From Mesorhizobium waimense (GTDB taxonomy: Bacteria; Pseudomonadota; Alphaproteobacteria; Rhizobiales; Rhizobiaceae), in assembly GCF_003601975.1 (NCBI RefSeq), contig NZ_QZWZ01000001.1:186001-250000 (forward strand): a stretch of DNA of 64,000 nucleotides, given 5' to 3'. Under the pieces are notes generated by a model. It had not been told where the DNA came from. It searched no databases and saw nothing but the letters and a program-made list of their open reading frames with translations. The position numbers and the translations under genes were made by a program. This document shows positions 44,194-53,618 of this stretch, in pieces (the first letter of the stretch is position 1; each line of letters opens with the position of its first letter).

Positions 44194-44693
44194 GCCGCAT
44201 CGTCGCCCGGCCGCTGACCCGCGAAAGCTTCGCCCAATTCGGCGACGTCATCGATATGGGCGGCGACAACCACTACCCGATCAATGGCGGCAAGGCCGAG
44301 CGCTACCACGATCTCGCCACCGCCGAAGCGCAGGGGCCGAACGCGCGTGTGCTTATCTCCATGGTGCGCGGCACGCCTTACGAATTGCCGCTGAAGCTGA
44401 GCATGGTCGAGCGCCACCCGTTCGGCAGCCAGGCCTTCATCCCGCTGTCGCCGCGCCCGTTCCTGGTCGTCGTCTGCCATGACGGCAAGGACGGTCCCGG
44501 CGAGCCGCACGCCTTCATCACCACGCCCGGCCAAGGCATCAACTATCCGCGCAACCTCTGGCACGGCGTGCTGACGCCGATCGGCGAGGCCCAGGATTTT
44601 GTCATCGTCGATCGTGGCGGCGACGGTTCCAACCTCGAAGAGTGCCATTTCTCGCACCCCTACGAAATCCACCTTCCCGACGGAAAGCAATAA
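44190..44693 (+). CDS. allA: Ureidoglycolate lyase
   Basis: 167 residues, the usual length for AllA. Family features include PLTRESFAQFGDVID at the N-terminus, ISMVRGTPYELPLKLSMVER, HPFGSQAFIPL and GQGINYPRNLWHG. It splits ureidoglycolate to glyoxylate and urea. The GTG start at 44190 overlaps the allE stop (GTGA), and the stop TAA shares its last base with the ATG of the deaminase gene, so three genes are tightly coupled. Confidence 0.92.
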   Translation: MSRIVARPLTRESFAQFGDVIDMGGDNHYPINGGKAERYHDLATAEAQGPNARVLISMVRGTPYELPLKLSMVERHPFGSQAFIPLSPRPFLVVVCHDGKDGPGEPHAFITTPGQGINYPRNLWHGVLTPIGEAQDFVIVDRGGDGSNLEECHFSHPYEIHLPDGKQ

Positions 44694-45286
44694 TGACCGA
44701 CATTTCGCTGATCGACCGCCTGCTCGACGTAATCGAGCACGACATCGTGCCGAAGACGGCCGACGGTGTCGCCCATGGCAACAAGCTGTTCGGCGCCGCG
44801 ATCCTCAGGAAGGACGACCGTTCTCTGGTGCTGGCCGAAACCAACAACGAGACGGAAAACCCGCTCTGGCATGGCGAGGTGCACTGCCTGAAACGCTTCT
44901 ATGAAATGCCCAGGGCCGAGCGTGTCGACACAAAAGACGCCATCTTCCTCGCCACGCACGAGCCCTGCTCGCTCTGCCTGTCGGCGATCACCTGGACCGG
45001 CTTCGACAATTTCTACTATCTGTTCAGCCACGAGGATTCGCGCGACTCTTTCGCCATCCCGCACGACCTGAAGATACTGAAGGAGGTTTTCACCCTCGAT
45101 CCCGGCGGCTACAATGCCGAGAACGCCTATTGGAAGAGCTTTTCGATCCGCAGATTGGCGCGCTCGCTGCCGGAGGTCGAACGCCAGCGCCTGGAAGAGC
45201 GGATCGGCAAGATTTCCGCTCGCTACGATGAGTTGTCGAGCGCCTATCAGGCGAGCAAGGCCGAAAACGACATTCCGCTGAACTGA
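44693..45286 (+). CDS. CMP/dCMP-deaminase-fold zinc protein in the ureide operon
   Basis: 197 residues. The zinc site of cytidine-deaminase-superfamily enzymes is intact: HGEVHC (His and catalytic Glu near residue 80) and PCSLC near 112. Unlike short nucleoside or tRNA deaminases it has a long C-terminal extension of ~60 residues (SLPEVERQRLEERIGKI, probably helical). Coupling to allA (TAATG) places it in purine/ureide metabolism, perhaps deaminating a purine base or a pathway by-product, though guaD is already encoded at 28971. The substrate is unknown. Confidence 0.82.
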   Translation: MTDISLIDRLLDVIEHDIVPKTADGVAHGNKLFGAAILRKDDRSLVLAETNNETENPLWHGEVHCLKRFYEMPRAERVDTKDAIFLATHEPCSLCLSAITWTGFDNFYYLFSHEDSRDSFAIPHDLKILKEVFTLDPGGYNAENAYWKSFSIRRLARSLPEVERQRLEERIGKISARYDELSSAYQASKAENDIPLN

Positions 45287-45369
45287 CGCGGATTGACCAG
45301 CCGAATTCGTTGGCTGGCCCACGACGCGACCCAGCGGGCTCCATCATCTGGCGTTCCTGGAGTCCTAGC

Positions 45370-47355
45370 ATGAAAACCGTCACCGAATTCCCGCGCAAAG
45401 TCGTCGAATTCCCTGATATGGGCATCGTCATGCCGGACGGCTGCCGGCTTTCGGCGCGGGTATGGATGCCGGAAGATGCCGGCGACGATCCGGTGCCGGC
45501 GATCCTCGAGCATTTGCCCTACCGCAAGCGTGACGGCACCGTCTTTCGCGATCAGCTGACGCATCCCTATTTCGCTGGCCACGGTTACGCCTCGATCCGC
45601 GTCGACATGCGCGGCAACGGCGATTCCGAAGGGCTGATGGACGACGAATATTCCGAACAGGAATTGCAGGATGCCTGCGACGTCATCGCCTGGGTGGCCG
45701 CGCAGCCCTGGTGCAACGGCAAGGTCGGCATGATGGGCATTTCCTGGGGCGGCTTCAATTGCCTGCAGGTGGCGGCGATGCAACCGCCGGCGCTGAAGGC
45801 GGTGATCAGCCTATGCTCGACCGTCGACCGCTATGCCGACGACATCCACTACAAGGGCGGCTGCCTGCTGATCGAGAATTTCGGCTGGGCCTCGACCATG
45901 CTGTCCTATTCGTCGCGGCCGCCGGATCCGCTGATCGCCGGCGACAACCGCTGGCGCGATCTGTGGCTGACCCGGCTGGAGAACCAGCCATTCCTGGCGC
46001 CGCTATGGCTGAAACACCAGCACCGCGACGCCTATTGGAAACGCGGCTCGATCTGCGAGGACTATTCCGCCATCCATGCCGCCGTGCTGTCGATCGGCGG
46101 CTGGCACGACGGCTACCGCAACACGATTTCCCACCTCGCCAGCAACATAGAGGCGCCGGTCAAGGGCATCGTCGGCCCGTGGATCCACAAATACCCGCAC
46201 TACGCGGCACCCCAGCCCGCCATCGGCTTCCTGCAGGAAGCCTTGCGCTGGTGGGACCGCTGGCTGAAGGGCCTCGACACCGGCCTCGATGCCGATCCCG
46301 CCTATCGCGCCTATGTCATGGACAGCGTTCGCCCGGCGCGGTGGCATCCCGAACGTCCCGGACGCTGGATCGCCGAACAGAATTGGCCGTCGCCCGACAT
46401 CAAGGCGCACACGATCGAACTCATCGCCGAGGGCGACAGGCCGGTCATCATCGCCTCGCCGCAATCCTGCGGCCTTGCCGGCGGCGAATACTTTCCCTTC
46501 ACCTTCGGTCCGGAACTGCCAGGCGACCAGCGTCCGGACGATGCGCTGTCGGTCTGTTTCGATCAGCCGCCGCTTAGCGAAGCGATCGATATCGTCGGCG
46601 CGCCGGAGGTGCTGGTCTGGGTCTCGTCGGATCGGCCTCAGGCGAACATCGCCGTGCGGCTCTGCGATGTACATCCCGACGGCGCCTCGGAGCTGATCTC
46701 CTATGGCCTGCTCAACCTGACGCATCGCAACTCGCATGAATTCCCCGAGCCGCTGGTGCCCGGCGAGCCCGCCACCGCCAGGGTCGTGCTCGACCAATGC
46801 GCCTACCGCGTGCCGGCCGGCCACCGTTTGCGCATTGCCATGTCGAACGCCTATTGGCCAATGATCTGGCCGTCGCCCGAACCGGTCCGCCTCGAGCTCA
46901 AGGCCGCGACGCTGACGTTGCCGCTGCGCCCTCTGGCGCAAGGCGACGAGATCACTTTCGCCGCTCCGGAAGGGGCCACGCCCTGGGCGACGGAGACGGT
47001 CCGGCCCGCCAATTCCGAACGCCATATCGACCGCGATGAGAAGACCGGCATGGTCACGCTGTCCATAACGGACGATTTCGGCGAGGTGCGCGATCTCCAG
47101 CATGGTCTGGCCAATGGCAGCGTCGCGCGCGAGACGTGGTCGATCCATCCCGACGATCCGCTGTCGGCGTCTGGAAAGACCCACTGGACACAGACCTTGT
47201 CGCGAAATGGATGGTCGGTGCGTACCGAAACATCGGCTGCAATGCGATCCGATGCCCAAAGCTTCACGGTTAGCGCCAGAATCGAAGCCTATGAAGGCGG
47301 AAAGCTGGTTTTCGAGCGCAACTTCGAGGAGAAAATCCCCCGCGCTCTGCTGTGA
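45370..47355 (+). CDS. CocE/NonD-family serine hydrolase
   Basis: 661 residues. An alpha/beta hydrolase domain has the nucleophile elbow GISWGG near residue 124. The C-terminal half is the X-Pro dipeptidyl-peptidase/CocE beta-sandwich. Family members hydrolyse acyl esters or amide-capped substrates such as glutaryl-7-ACA or cocaine. No signal peptide is visible, so it is cytoplasmic. The ATG at 45370 follows CTGGAG. It precedes a dipeptide-type ABC importer by 154 bases and may act on the imported compound (inference). Confidence 0.85.
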   Translation: MKTVTEFPRKVVEFPDMGIVMPDGCRLSARVWMPEDAGDDPVPAILEHLPYRKRDGTVFRDQLTHPYFAGHGYASIRVDMRGNGDSEGLMDDEYSEQELQDACDVIAWVAAQPWCNGKVGMMGISWGGFNCLQVAAMQPPALKAVISLCSTVDRYADDIHYKGGCLLIENFGWASTMLSYSSRPPDPLIAGDNRWRDLWLTRLENQPFLAPLWLKHQHRDAYWKRGSICEDYSAIHAAVLSIGGWHDGYRNTISHLASNIEAPVKGIVGPWIHKYPHYAAPQPAIGFLQEALRWWDRWLKGLDTGLDADPAYRAYVMDSVRPARWHPERPGRWIAEQNWPSPDIKAHTIELIAEGDRPVIIASPQSCGLAGGEYFPFTFGPELPGDQRPDDALSVCFDQPPLSEAIDIVGAPEVLVWVSSDRPQANIAVRLCDVHPDGASELISYGLLNLTHRNSHEFPEPLVPGEPATARVVLDQCAYRVPAGHRLRIAMSNAYWPMIWPSPEPVRLELKAATLTLPLRPLAQGDEITFAAPEGATPWATETVRPANSERHIDRDEKTGMVTLSITDDFGEVRDLQHGLANGSVARETWSIHPDDPLSASGKTHWTQTLSRNGWSVRTETSAAMRSDAQSFTVSARIEAYEGGKLVFERNFEEKIPRALL

Positions 47356-47509
47356 GTGCTCACCCGATTGGTCCAATTGCGACGTACGATTTACGCCACG
47401 GCATGTCGCATTCGGTCTTGCTTACTGCTTTCCCTTGCGGTCATTATTCTCCTCACAAGAAACAAGAAAAAGACCATTCAGGTCAAACCAACAGAGTGAG
47501 GAACTCATC

Positions 47510-49096
47510 ATGTCCAACGAACTGGAATTTCTGAGCCGCCGCGTTGCATCCGGCAAACTCAGCCGCCGTGATTTTCTCGGCCGCGCCGCCGCTCTCGGCA
47601 TCACCGCGACCTTCGCCAACGCGCTGCTTTCGAGTGCGGCGCGCGCCGCAGGTCCGGTCAAGGGCGGCACGCTGAAGGCCGGCCTGGTCGGCGGCGAGTC
47701 CACCAACAGCCTCGATCCTGCCCTGTTCATGACCCAGGTACCGACCATCTTCGGCAAGTGCTGGGGCGAAATGATCGTCGAGCTCTCCCCCGACGGCAAG
47801 CTCGAGAACCGCATCGCCGAGGAGATCGGCGCATCGGACGACGCCAAGACCTGGACGCTGAAGATCCGCGACGGCGTCGAATTCCACAATGGCAAGACGG
47901 TGACGGCCGAGGACGTGGCCGCCACCCTGGAACGCCATTCGGACGAAAAGTCGAAGTCCGGCGCGCTCGGCTATATGAAGGGCATCGAGAGCATCAAGGC
48001 CAGCGGCAAGGAAGTGGTGCTGACGCTGAAGGAGGCCAATGCCGACCTGCCCTACCTGCTCAGCGACTACCACCTGATCGTCCAGCCCAACGGCGGCAAG
48101 GACAAGGCCGACGCCGGCATCGGCGCCGGCCCGTACAAGATCACCACCAATGAGCCTGGCGTGCGCCATGGCGGCGAGCGTTTCGCCAATTACTGGCAGG
48201 GCGACAAGATGGGCCATGCCGACCAGGTCGAGGTCATCGTCATCAACGATGCTACGGCGCGTACGTCGGCCCTGCAGGGCGGCCAGGTCAACATGATCAA
48301 CCGCGTCGAGCCGAAGATCGTCGACCTGATCAAGCGCCTGCCGGGCGTCACCATCCGCAACCATGCCGGCCCCGGCCACTACGTTTTCATCATGCATTGC
48401 AACACGGCGCCGTTCGACAACAACGACCTGCGCATGGCGCTGAAGCTGGCGATCGACCGCGAGGAGATGCTGGACAAGATCCTCAGAGGCTACGGCTCGC
48501 TTGGCAACGACTTCCCGATCAATGCTTCCTACCCGCTGTTCACCGAGATCGAGCAGCGCAAATACGACCCCGACAAGGCCAAATTCCACTACAAGAAGTC
48601 GGGTCACGACGGCACTGTCCTGCTGCGGACATCGGACGTTGCCTTCCCCGGCGCCGTCGACGCGGCCCAGCTCTTCCAGCAAAGCGCCGCCAAGGCCGGC
48701 ATCAAGCTCGAGCTCAAGCGCGAGCCCGGCGATGGCTACTGGAACGAGGTCTGGAACAAGCAGCCCTTCTCCGCCTCCTACTGGGGTGGGCGCTCGACCC
48801 AGGACCAGATGTACTCGACCGCCTATCTGTCGACCGCGGACTGGAACGATACGCGTTTCCTGCGCCCGGATTTCGACAAGATGGTGCTGGCGGCACGTGC
48901 CGAGCTCGACGAGGCCAAGCGCAAGCAGATGTACCACGACATGGCCGTCATGGTGCGTGACGAGGGCGGCCTGATCCTGCCGATGTTCAATCAGTTCATC
49001 GATGCGACGGGCGCCAAGGTCGCCGGCTGGGTCGACGATCCGCATCAGGAACTGATGAACGGCTACGCTCTGGCCAAGTGCTGGCTCGAAGCCTGA
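47510..49096 (+). CDS. Dipeptide/oligopeptide-type ABC transporter substrate-binding protein
   Basis: 528 residues of solute-binding family 5. A twin-arginine signal (SRRDFLGRAAALG near residue 18) with a cleavage site near SSAARAA precedes the mature periplasmic domain, which shows the family motifs GAGPYKI and ALKLAIDREEM. The ATG at 47510 follows GTGAGGAACTC. It begins an operon with two permeases and a double ATPase. The ligand may be a peptide, opine or other amide; the linked CocE hydrolase and phosphatase-superfamily enzyme give no definite answer. Confidence 0.9.
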   Translation: MSNELEFLSRRVASGKLSRRDFLGRAAALGITATFANALLSSAARAAGPVKGGTLKAGLVGGESTNSLDPALFMTQVPTIFGKCWGEMIVELSPDGKLENRIAEEIGASDDAKTWTLKIRDGVEFHNGKTVTAEDVAATLERHSDEKSKSGALGYMKGIESIKASGKEVVLTLKEANADLPYLLSDYHLIVQPNGGKDKADAGIGAGPYKITTNEPGVRHGGERFANYWQGDKMGHADQVEVIVINDATARTSALQGGQVNMINRVEPKIVDLIKRLPGVTIRNHAGPGHYVFIMHCNTAPFDNNDLRMALKLAIDREEMLDKILRGYGSLGNDFPINASYPLFTEIEQRKYDPDKAKFHYKKSGHDGTVLLRTSDVAFPGAVDAAQLFQQSAAKAGIKLELKREPGDGYWNEVWNKQPFSASYWGGRSTQDQMYSTAYLSTADWNDTRFLRPDFDKMVLAARAELDEAKRKQMYHDMAVMVRDEGGLILPMFNQFIDATGAKVAGWVDDPHQELMNGYALAKCWLEA

Positions 49097-49112
49097 GCCT
49101 GGCCTTGTCGAG

Positions 49113-50072
49113 ATGTCCTCACCCATCGTGAAACTGGTGGCCCAGCGCGTTGCGCTGGGCGTCGTCCTGCTGTTGGCCATTTCGGTCCTGATCTTCGCCG
49201 GCACCCAGATATTGCCCGGCGACGTTGCGCAAGCCATCCTCGGACAGTCGGCGACGCCGGAGTCGCTCGCCAATCTGCGCGAGCAGCTCGGCCTGAACGA
49301 CCCGGCCTATGTCAGATATTTCCATTGGCTCGGCGGCGTGGTCACCGGCGACCTCGGCACGGCGATGTCGAGCGGGCAGGATATCGCGACCTCGATCAAG
49401 GGGCGGCTGTGGAACACGCTGTTCCTCGCCTTCTGGGCGGCGGTCGTCGCCGTGCCGTTGGCGATCATTCTCGGTCTGATCGCGGTGCGTTACCGCAATG
49501 GCTGGGTCGACAAGCTGATCTCCGGACTGGCGCTCGCCTCGACCTCGTTTCCCGAATTCTTCATCGGCTATGTGCTGGTCTATTTCTTCGCCGTGAAATG
49601 GCAGATATTCCCCGGCATCTCCACCGTCTATGACGGCATGCCGTTCGGCGAGCGCATGCAGGCGATCGCGCTGCCGGCCGCCGCGCTGACGCTGGTGGTG
49701 CTTGCCCACATGATGCGCATGACACGCGCCGCGATCCTCAACGTCATGCAGTCGGCCTATGTGGAGACGGCGGAGTTAAAGGGCCTGTCGGCCTTTAATG
49801 TCATTCGCAGGCATGCCTTCCCCAATGCGATCGCGCCGATCATCAACGTCGTCATGCTCAACCTCGCCTACCTGATCGTCGGCGTCGTCGTGGTCGAAGT
49901 GATCTTCGTCTACCCCGGCATGGGGCAGTATCTCGTCGACCACGTCACCAAGCGCGACGTGCCTGTCGTGCAGGCGGTCGGCCTGATCTTCGCCGCCGTC
50001 TACATCAGCCTCAACATCATTGCGGACATAGCGGCGATCGTCGCCAATCCGCGTCTCAGACATCCGAAGTAA
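49113..50072 (+). CDS. ABC transporter permease (DppB type)
   Basis: 319 residues with six membrane segments and the DppB/OppB pattern: an N-terminal ILPGDVAQAILG loop, LREQLGLNDP near residue 54, and the EAA-like coupling helix AELKGLSAFNVIRRHAFPNA. It forms half of the inner-membrane channel for the importer encoded by its neighbours, beginning 16 bases after the binding-protein gene. Confidence 0.92.
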   Translation: MSSPIVKLVAQRVALGVVLLLAISVLIFAGTQILPGDVAQAILGQSATPESLANLREQLGLNDPAYVRYFHWLGGVVTGDLGTAMSSGQDIATSIKGRLWNTLFLAFWAAVVAVPLAIILGLIAVRYRNGWVDKLISGLALASTSFPEFFIGYVLVYFFAVKWQIFPGISTVYDGMPFGERMQAIALPAAALTLVVLAHMMRMTRAAILNVMQSAYVETAELKGLSAFNVIRRHAFPNAIAPIINVVMLNLAYLIVGVVVVEVIFVYPGMGQYLVDHVTKRDVPVVQAVGLIFAAVYISLNIIADIAAIVANPRLRHPK

Positions 50073-50082
50073 GGGGGCGGGT

Positions 50083-50907
50083 ATGCTCGATATCAAACGC
50101 ATCCCGATCCCGGCACTGATCGGCATCGTGCTGACGACGCTGTTCGTGCTGGCGGCGATCTTCGCGCCCTTGATCGCGCCGCACGGCAATGGCGAGATCG
50201 TCGGCGACGTCTGGGAGCCGATGTCGGCGGCGCATTTGCTAGGCACCGACAATCTCGGCCGCGATCTCTTGTCGCGCATGATCTATGGCGCCCGCATCAC
50301 GCTGTTCATCGCGGTGCTGGCCACCGCGCTGTCCTTCTCGCTCGGCGCCATCCTCGGTTTTTCGGCGGCGGTTTTCGGCGGCTGGTTCGACACGCTCTTG
50401 TCGCGCCTCGTCGACCTGCTGATGTCGATTCCCACGCTGATCATGGCTCTGGTCGTGCTGTCCGTGCTGCCCACTAACCTGGTGACGCTGATCCTGGTCA
50501 TGGGCATTCTCGATTCGACCCGCGTCTACCGCCTGTCGCGCGCCGTCGCTGTCGACATCAACGTCATGGACTATGTCGAAGCGGCAAAGCTGCGCGGCGA
50601 AGGTGAGGCCTGGATCATTTTCCGCGAGATCCTGCCCAACGCGCTGTCGCCGTTGGTCTCCGAACTCGGCCTGCGCTTCATCTATGCGGTGCTGTTCCTG
50701 TCGACGCTCTCCTTCCTCGGCCTTGGCGTGCAGCCGCCGGATGCCGACTGGGGTGGCATGGTGAAGGAAAACAAGGACGGCATCGTCTTCGGCATTGCGG
50801 CGGCGCTTATTCCCGCCGCGGCGATCGCGGCACTGGCGATCTCGGTCAACCTCGTCGCCGACTGGGTGCTCAACCGCACGACAAGCCTGAAGGGAGGGCG
50901 CGGGTGA
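50083..50907 (+). CDS. ABC transporter permease (DppC type)
   Basis: 274 residues, the DppC/OppC partner. LLGTDNLGRDLLSRMIYGAR near residue 48 and the coupling helix AAKLRGEGEAWIIFREILPN are typical. Ten bases separate it from the DppB-type gene. Its TGA shares a base with the start of the ATPase gene. Confidence 0.92.
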   Translation: MLDIKRIPIPALIGIVLTTLFVLAAIFAPLIAPHGNGEIVGDVWEPMSAAHLLGTDNLGRDLLSRMIYGARITLFIAVLATALSFSLGAILGFSAAVFGGWFDTLLSRLVDLLMSIPTLIMALVVLSVLPTNLVTLILVMGILDSTRVYRLSRAVAVDINVMDYVEAAKLRGEGEAWIIFREILPNALSPLVSELGLRFIYAVLFLSTLSFLGLGVQPPDADWGGMVKENKDGIVFGIAAALIPAAAIAALAISVNLVADWVLNRTTSLKGGRG

Positions 50908-52562
50908 TGGCTGACAGCAAAGCGAAATCCGGCCTGCTGCTCGATATCCGCAATTTGCGCATCGAGGCCACGGTCTATCCGCCCGGCGAGGCGCCGAAGA
51001 ACATCGTGCTTGTCCACGATGTCTCGCTGACGCTGGAGAAGGGCAAGGTGCTCGGCCTGATCGGCGAGTCCGGCGCCGGCAAGTCGACCATCGGCCTGTC
51101 GTCGATGGGCTATGGTCGCGGCGGCGTGCGCATCACCGGCGGCGAGGTCATCCTCAATGGCCGCGACATCCTCAAGGGCGGCAAGGAAGGCTTCCGCAAG
51201 CTGCGCGGCCGCGAGGTCTGCTATGTCGCGCAGTCGGCGGCGGCGGCCTTCAACCCGGCGCACCGGCTGATGGACCAGGTGGTGGAAGCCACGCTGCTGC
51301 ATGGCACGGCGACGCGCGCCGAGGCCGAGAAGCGCGCCGTCGCACTGTTCAAGAAGCTCAGCCTGCCGAACCCCGAAACCATCGGCGAACGCTTTCCGCA
51401 CCAGGTATCGGGCGGCCAGTTGCAGCGCGTGATGACGGCGATGGCGCTGTGTTCCGAGCCGGATCTGATCGTCTTCGACGAGCCGACCACGGCGCTCGAC
51501 GTGACGACGCAGATCGACGTGCTGGCGGCGATCAAGGACGCCATCCGCGACACCCATGTGGCGGCTTTGTACATCACCCACGATCTTGCCGTCGTCGCGC
51601 AAGTCTCGGACGAGATCATGGTGCTGCGCCACGGAAGGCTGGTCGAATGGGGCGGCACCCGCCAGATCATCAAGGAGCCGCGCCAGGAATACACCAACGC
51701 GCTGGTCTCGGTGCACGAGATCGAGCACCATGAGCAGCAGCCCGGCACGACGCCGTTCCTGTCGGTCAAGAACGTCACCGCCGCCTATGGCCGCAGCCAT
51801 ATCAAGGTGCTGAAGAATGTCTCGGTCGATATCTATCCGGGCCAGACGCTGGCCGTGGTCGGCGAGTCCGGCTCCGGCAAGTCGACGCTGGCGCGCGCCA
51901 TCACCGGGCTTTTGCCGCCTGAAGAGGGCACCGTCACCTTCGACGGCAGGCCGCTTGCCAACAAGCTCGCCGACCGGCCGAAGGAGGATCTGCGCCAGCT
52001 GCAGATGATCTACCAGATGGCCGACGTGGCGATGAACCCGCGCCAGACAGTCGGCACCATCATCGGTCGGCCGCTGGAATTCTATTTCGGCATACGCGGC
52101 CGCGAGCGCGACAAGCGTGTCGCCGAACTGCTCGACAAGATCGAGATGGGCAAGGGCTTTTCCGACCGCTACCCGGCCGAGCTTTCCGGCGGCCAGAAGC
52201 AGCGCGTCTGCATTGCCCGCTCGCTCGCCGCCAAGCCGAAACTGATCATCTGCGACGAGGTGACCTCGGCGCTCGACCCGCTGGTGGCCAACGGCATCCT
52301 GAAGCTGCTGCTCGAGTTGCAGAAGGAGGAGAGCGTCGCCTATCTGTTCATCACCCATGACCTCGCCACGGTGAAGTCGATCGCCGATTCGATCGCGGTG
52401 ATGTATCGCGGCGAGGTGGTTCGCTATGGGCCGAAGAGCAAGGTGCTGACGCCGCCTTTCGACGCCTACACTGACCTGTTGCTGTCGTCGGTTCCCGAAA
52501 TGGAGATCGGCTGGCTGGAAAAGGCGATCAAGGGCCGGCGCATGGCGAGCGCGGGCAACTAG
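50907..52562 (+). CDS. ABC transporter ATPase with two fused nucleotide-binding domains (DppD-DppF type)
   Basis: 551 residues. Two complete ABC domains follow each other: Walker A GESGAGKST near residue 54 and GESGSGKST near 323, with signatures SGGQLQR and SGGQKQR and Walker B regions ending in FDEPT and CDEVTSAL. It powers the permeases encoded just upstream. I prefer the ATG at 50907 to the GTG three bases earlier, because AGGGAGG is spaced for it and the GTG adds only one residue. A terminator follows. Confidence 0.92.
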   Translation: MADSKAKSGLLLDIRNLRIEATVYPPGEAPKNIVLVHDVSLTLEKGKVLGLIGESGAGKSTIGLSSMGYGRGGVRITGGEVILNGRDILKGGKEGFRKLRGREVCYVAQSAAAAFNPAHRLMDQVVEATLLHGTATRAEAEKRAVALFKKLSLPNPETIGERFPHQVSGGQLQRVMTAMALCSEPDLIVFDEPTTALDVTTQIDVLAAIKDAIRDTHVAALYITHDLAVVAQVSDEIMVLRHGRLVEWGGTRQIIKEPRQEYTNALVSVHEIEHHEQQPGTTPFLSVKNVTAAYGRSHIKVLKNVSVDIYPGQTLAVVGESGSGKSTLARAITGLLPPEEGTVTFDGRPLANKLADRPKEDLRQLQMIYQMADVAMNPRQTVGTIIGRPLEFYFGIRGRERDKRVAELLDKIEMGKGFSDRYPAELSGGQKQRVCIARSLAAKPKLIICDEVTSALDPLVANGILKLLLELQKEESVAYLFITHDLATVKSIADSIAVMYRGEVVRYGPKSKVLTPPFDAYTDLLLSSVPEMEIGWLEKAIKGRRMASAGN

Positions 52563-52597
52563 GGGCGAAATCCGGAAAACACTGTTTCACAGTAACG

Positions 52598-52628
52598 CGC
52601 CGCGAGTCCCAGAGACCCGCGGCGTTTT
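52598..52628 (+). terminator. Rho-independent terminator after the peptide ABC operon
   Basis: Stem CGCCGCG/CGCGGCG with a 13-base loop, followed by TTTTGATTT. It ends the transporter transcript. The phosphatase-superfamily gene begins nine bases beyond it, so that gene may need read-through or a promoter of its own. Confidence 0.7.
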
Positions 52629-52636
52629 GATTTCAA

Positions 52637-53500
52637 ATGACACATCGCATGGAGCCGCCCGTGGCGCTCGAGACCAAACTTCTGCTCATCGTCCTCGACG
52701 GCGTGCCTTACCGGAACTGGCGCCGGCTGATGGGCAATCTCGAAGGCTGGGTGCAATCGGGCGAGGCGCGCGTCTGGAAGATGCGCTCGGTGCTGCCTTC
52801 GACCTCGGCCTGCTGCTATGCCTCGATCCACACCGGGGTGTCGCCACAAGTGCACGGCATCCTCTCCAACGAGAACCGCTTCCGGGTCAAGCAGCCGGAT
52901 ATCTTCTCCGAGGTCAGCAAGGCCGGCGGCAAGACCGGCGCGGTTACCCATTCCTACTGGTCCGAATTCTTCCGGTCCTACCCGTTCGATCTGGTCGAGG
53001 ATATGGAGTTCGACGAACCGGCCGGGCCGATCACGCATGGCCGCTTCCACACCATGACCGGCTACAATCTCAAGAACCAGATGACACCGAGCGACGTCGA
53101 CCTGTTCGCGACGCTGACCATGCTGACCAGGCGCCACGGCATCGACTACGGCATCCTGCACAGCTGCACGCTGGATTCGATGGGCCATCGCTTCGGTCAC
53201 GACTGCCACGAGATGGATCATGCCGTCTACGCAATGGACGCCATGCTGGCCGCCTTCCTGCCGGGCTGGCGCGCCGCCGGCTATGAGGTGATCGTCACCG
53301 CCGACCATGGCCAGACCGACCGCGGCCACCATGGCGGCCATGACGACGAGATGCAGGATTTCGCGCTTTACTATTTCGGCGACGGCAAGGGCCCCGAGGC
53401 CGGAACCTTGCTCGACCAGCTGCAGCTCGCGCCGACTGTGTTGAAGCGGCTTGGCGTGCCGGTGCCGGCGACGATGAAGGCGAAGCCGTTTTTGAGTTGA
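52637..53500 (+). CDS. Alkaline-phosphatase-superfamily phosphodiesterase-like enzyme
   Basis: 287 residues of the nucleotide pyrophosphatase/phosphodiesterase branch. Metal ligands are visible: the first Asp in LIVLDGVPYRNW, a nucleophile candidate in PSTSACCYASIHTG, DSMGHRFGHD, and the late TADHGQTDRGHHGGHDD. There is no signal peptide, so it should be cytoplasmic. It follows the ABC operon beyond a terminator hairpin. It might remove a phosphate or phosphonate group from an imported compound (inference). An ATG at 52649 is an alternative start. Confidence 0.82.
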   Translation: MTHRMEPPVALETKLLLIVLDGVPYRNWRRLMGNLEGWVQSGEARVWKMRSVLPSTSACCYASIHTGVSPQVHGILSNENRFRVKQPDIFSEVSKAGGKTGAVTHSYWSEFFRSYPFDLVEDMEFDEPAGPITHGRFHTMTGYNLKNQMTPSDVDLFATLTMLTRRHGIDYGILHSCTLDSMGHRFGHDCHEMDHAVYAMDAMLAAFLPGWRAAGYEVIVTADHGQTDRGHHGGHDDEMQDFALYYFGDGKGPEAGTLLDQLQLAPTVLKRLGVPVPATMKAKPFLS

Positions 53501-53529
53501 CGGAGGAGGCGACCACCAACGTTCGCGCC

Positions 53530-53560
53530 CCCTCTCCCCGTATAGTGACGGGGAGAAGGG
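53530..53560. repeat. Short hairpin repeat between phosphatase-like gene and sigma factor
   Basis: CTCCCCGT/ACGGGGAG stem with an ATAGTG loop, flanked by C-rich and G-rich sequence. It looks like a fragment of a dispersed rhizobial intergenic palindrome. No T tract follows. Confidence 0.55.
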
Positions 53561-53618
53561 AGACACTCTGGCAACCCTCACCTTCTTCGGTTAGCCTCGC
53601 AAAATTCCTTGGCGGAGG

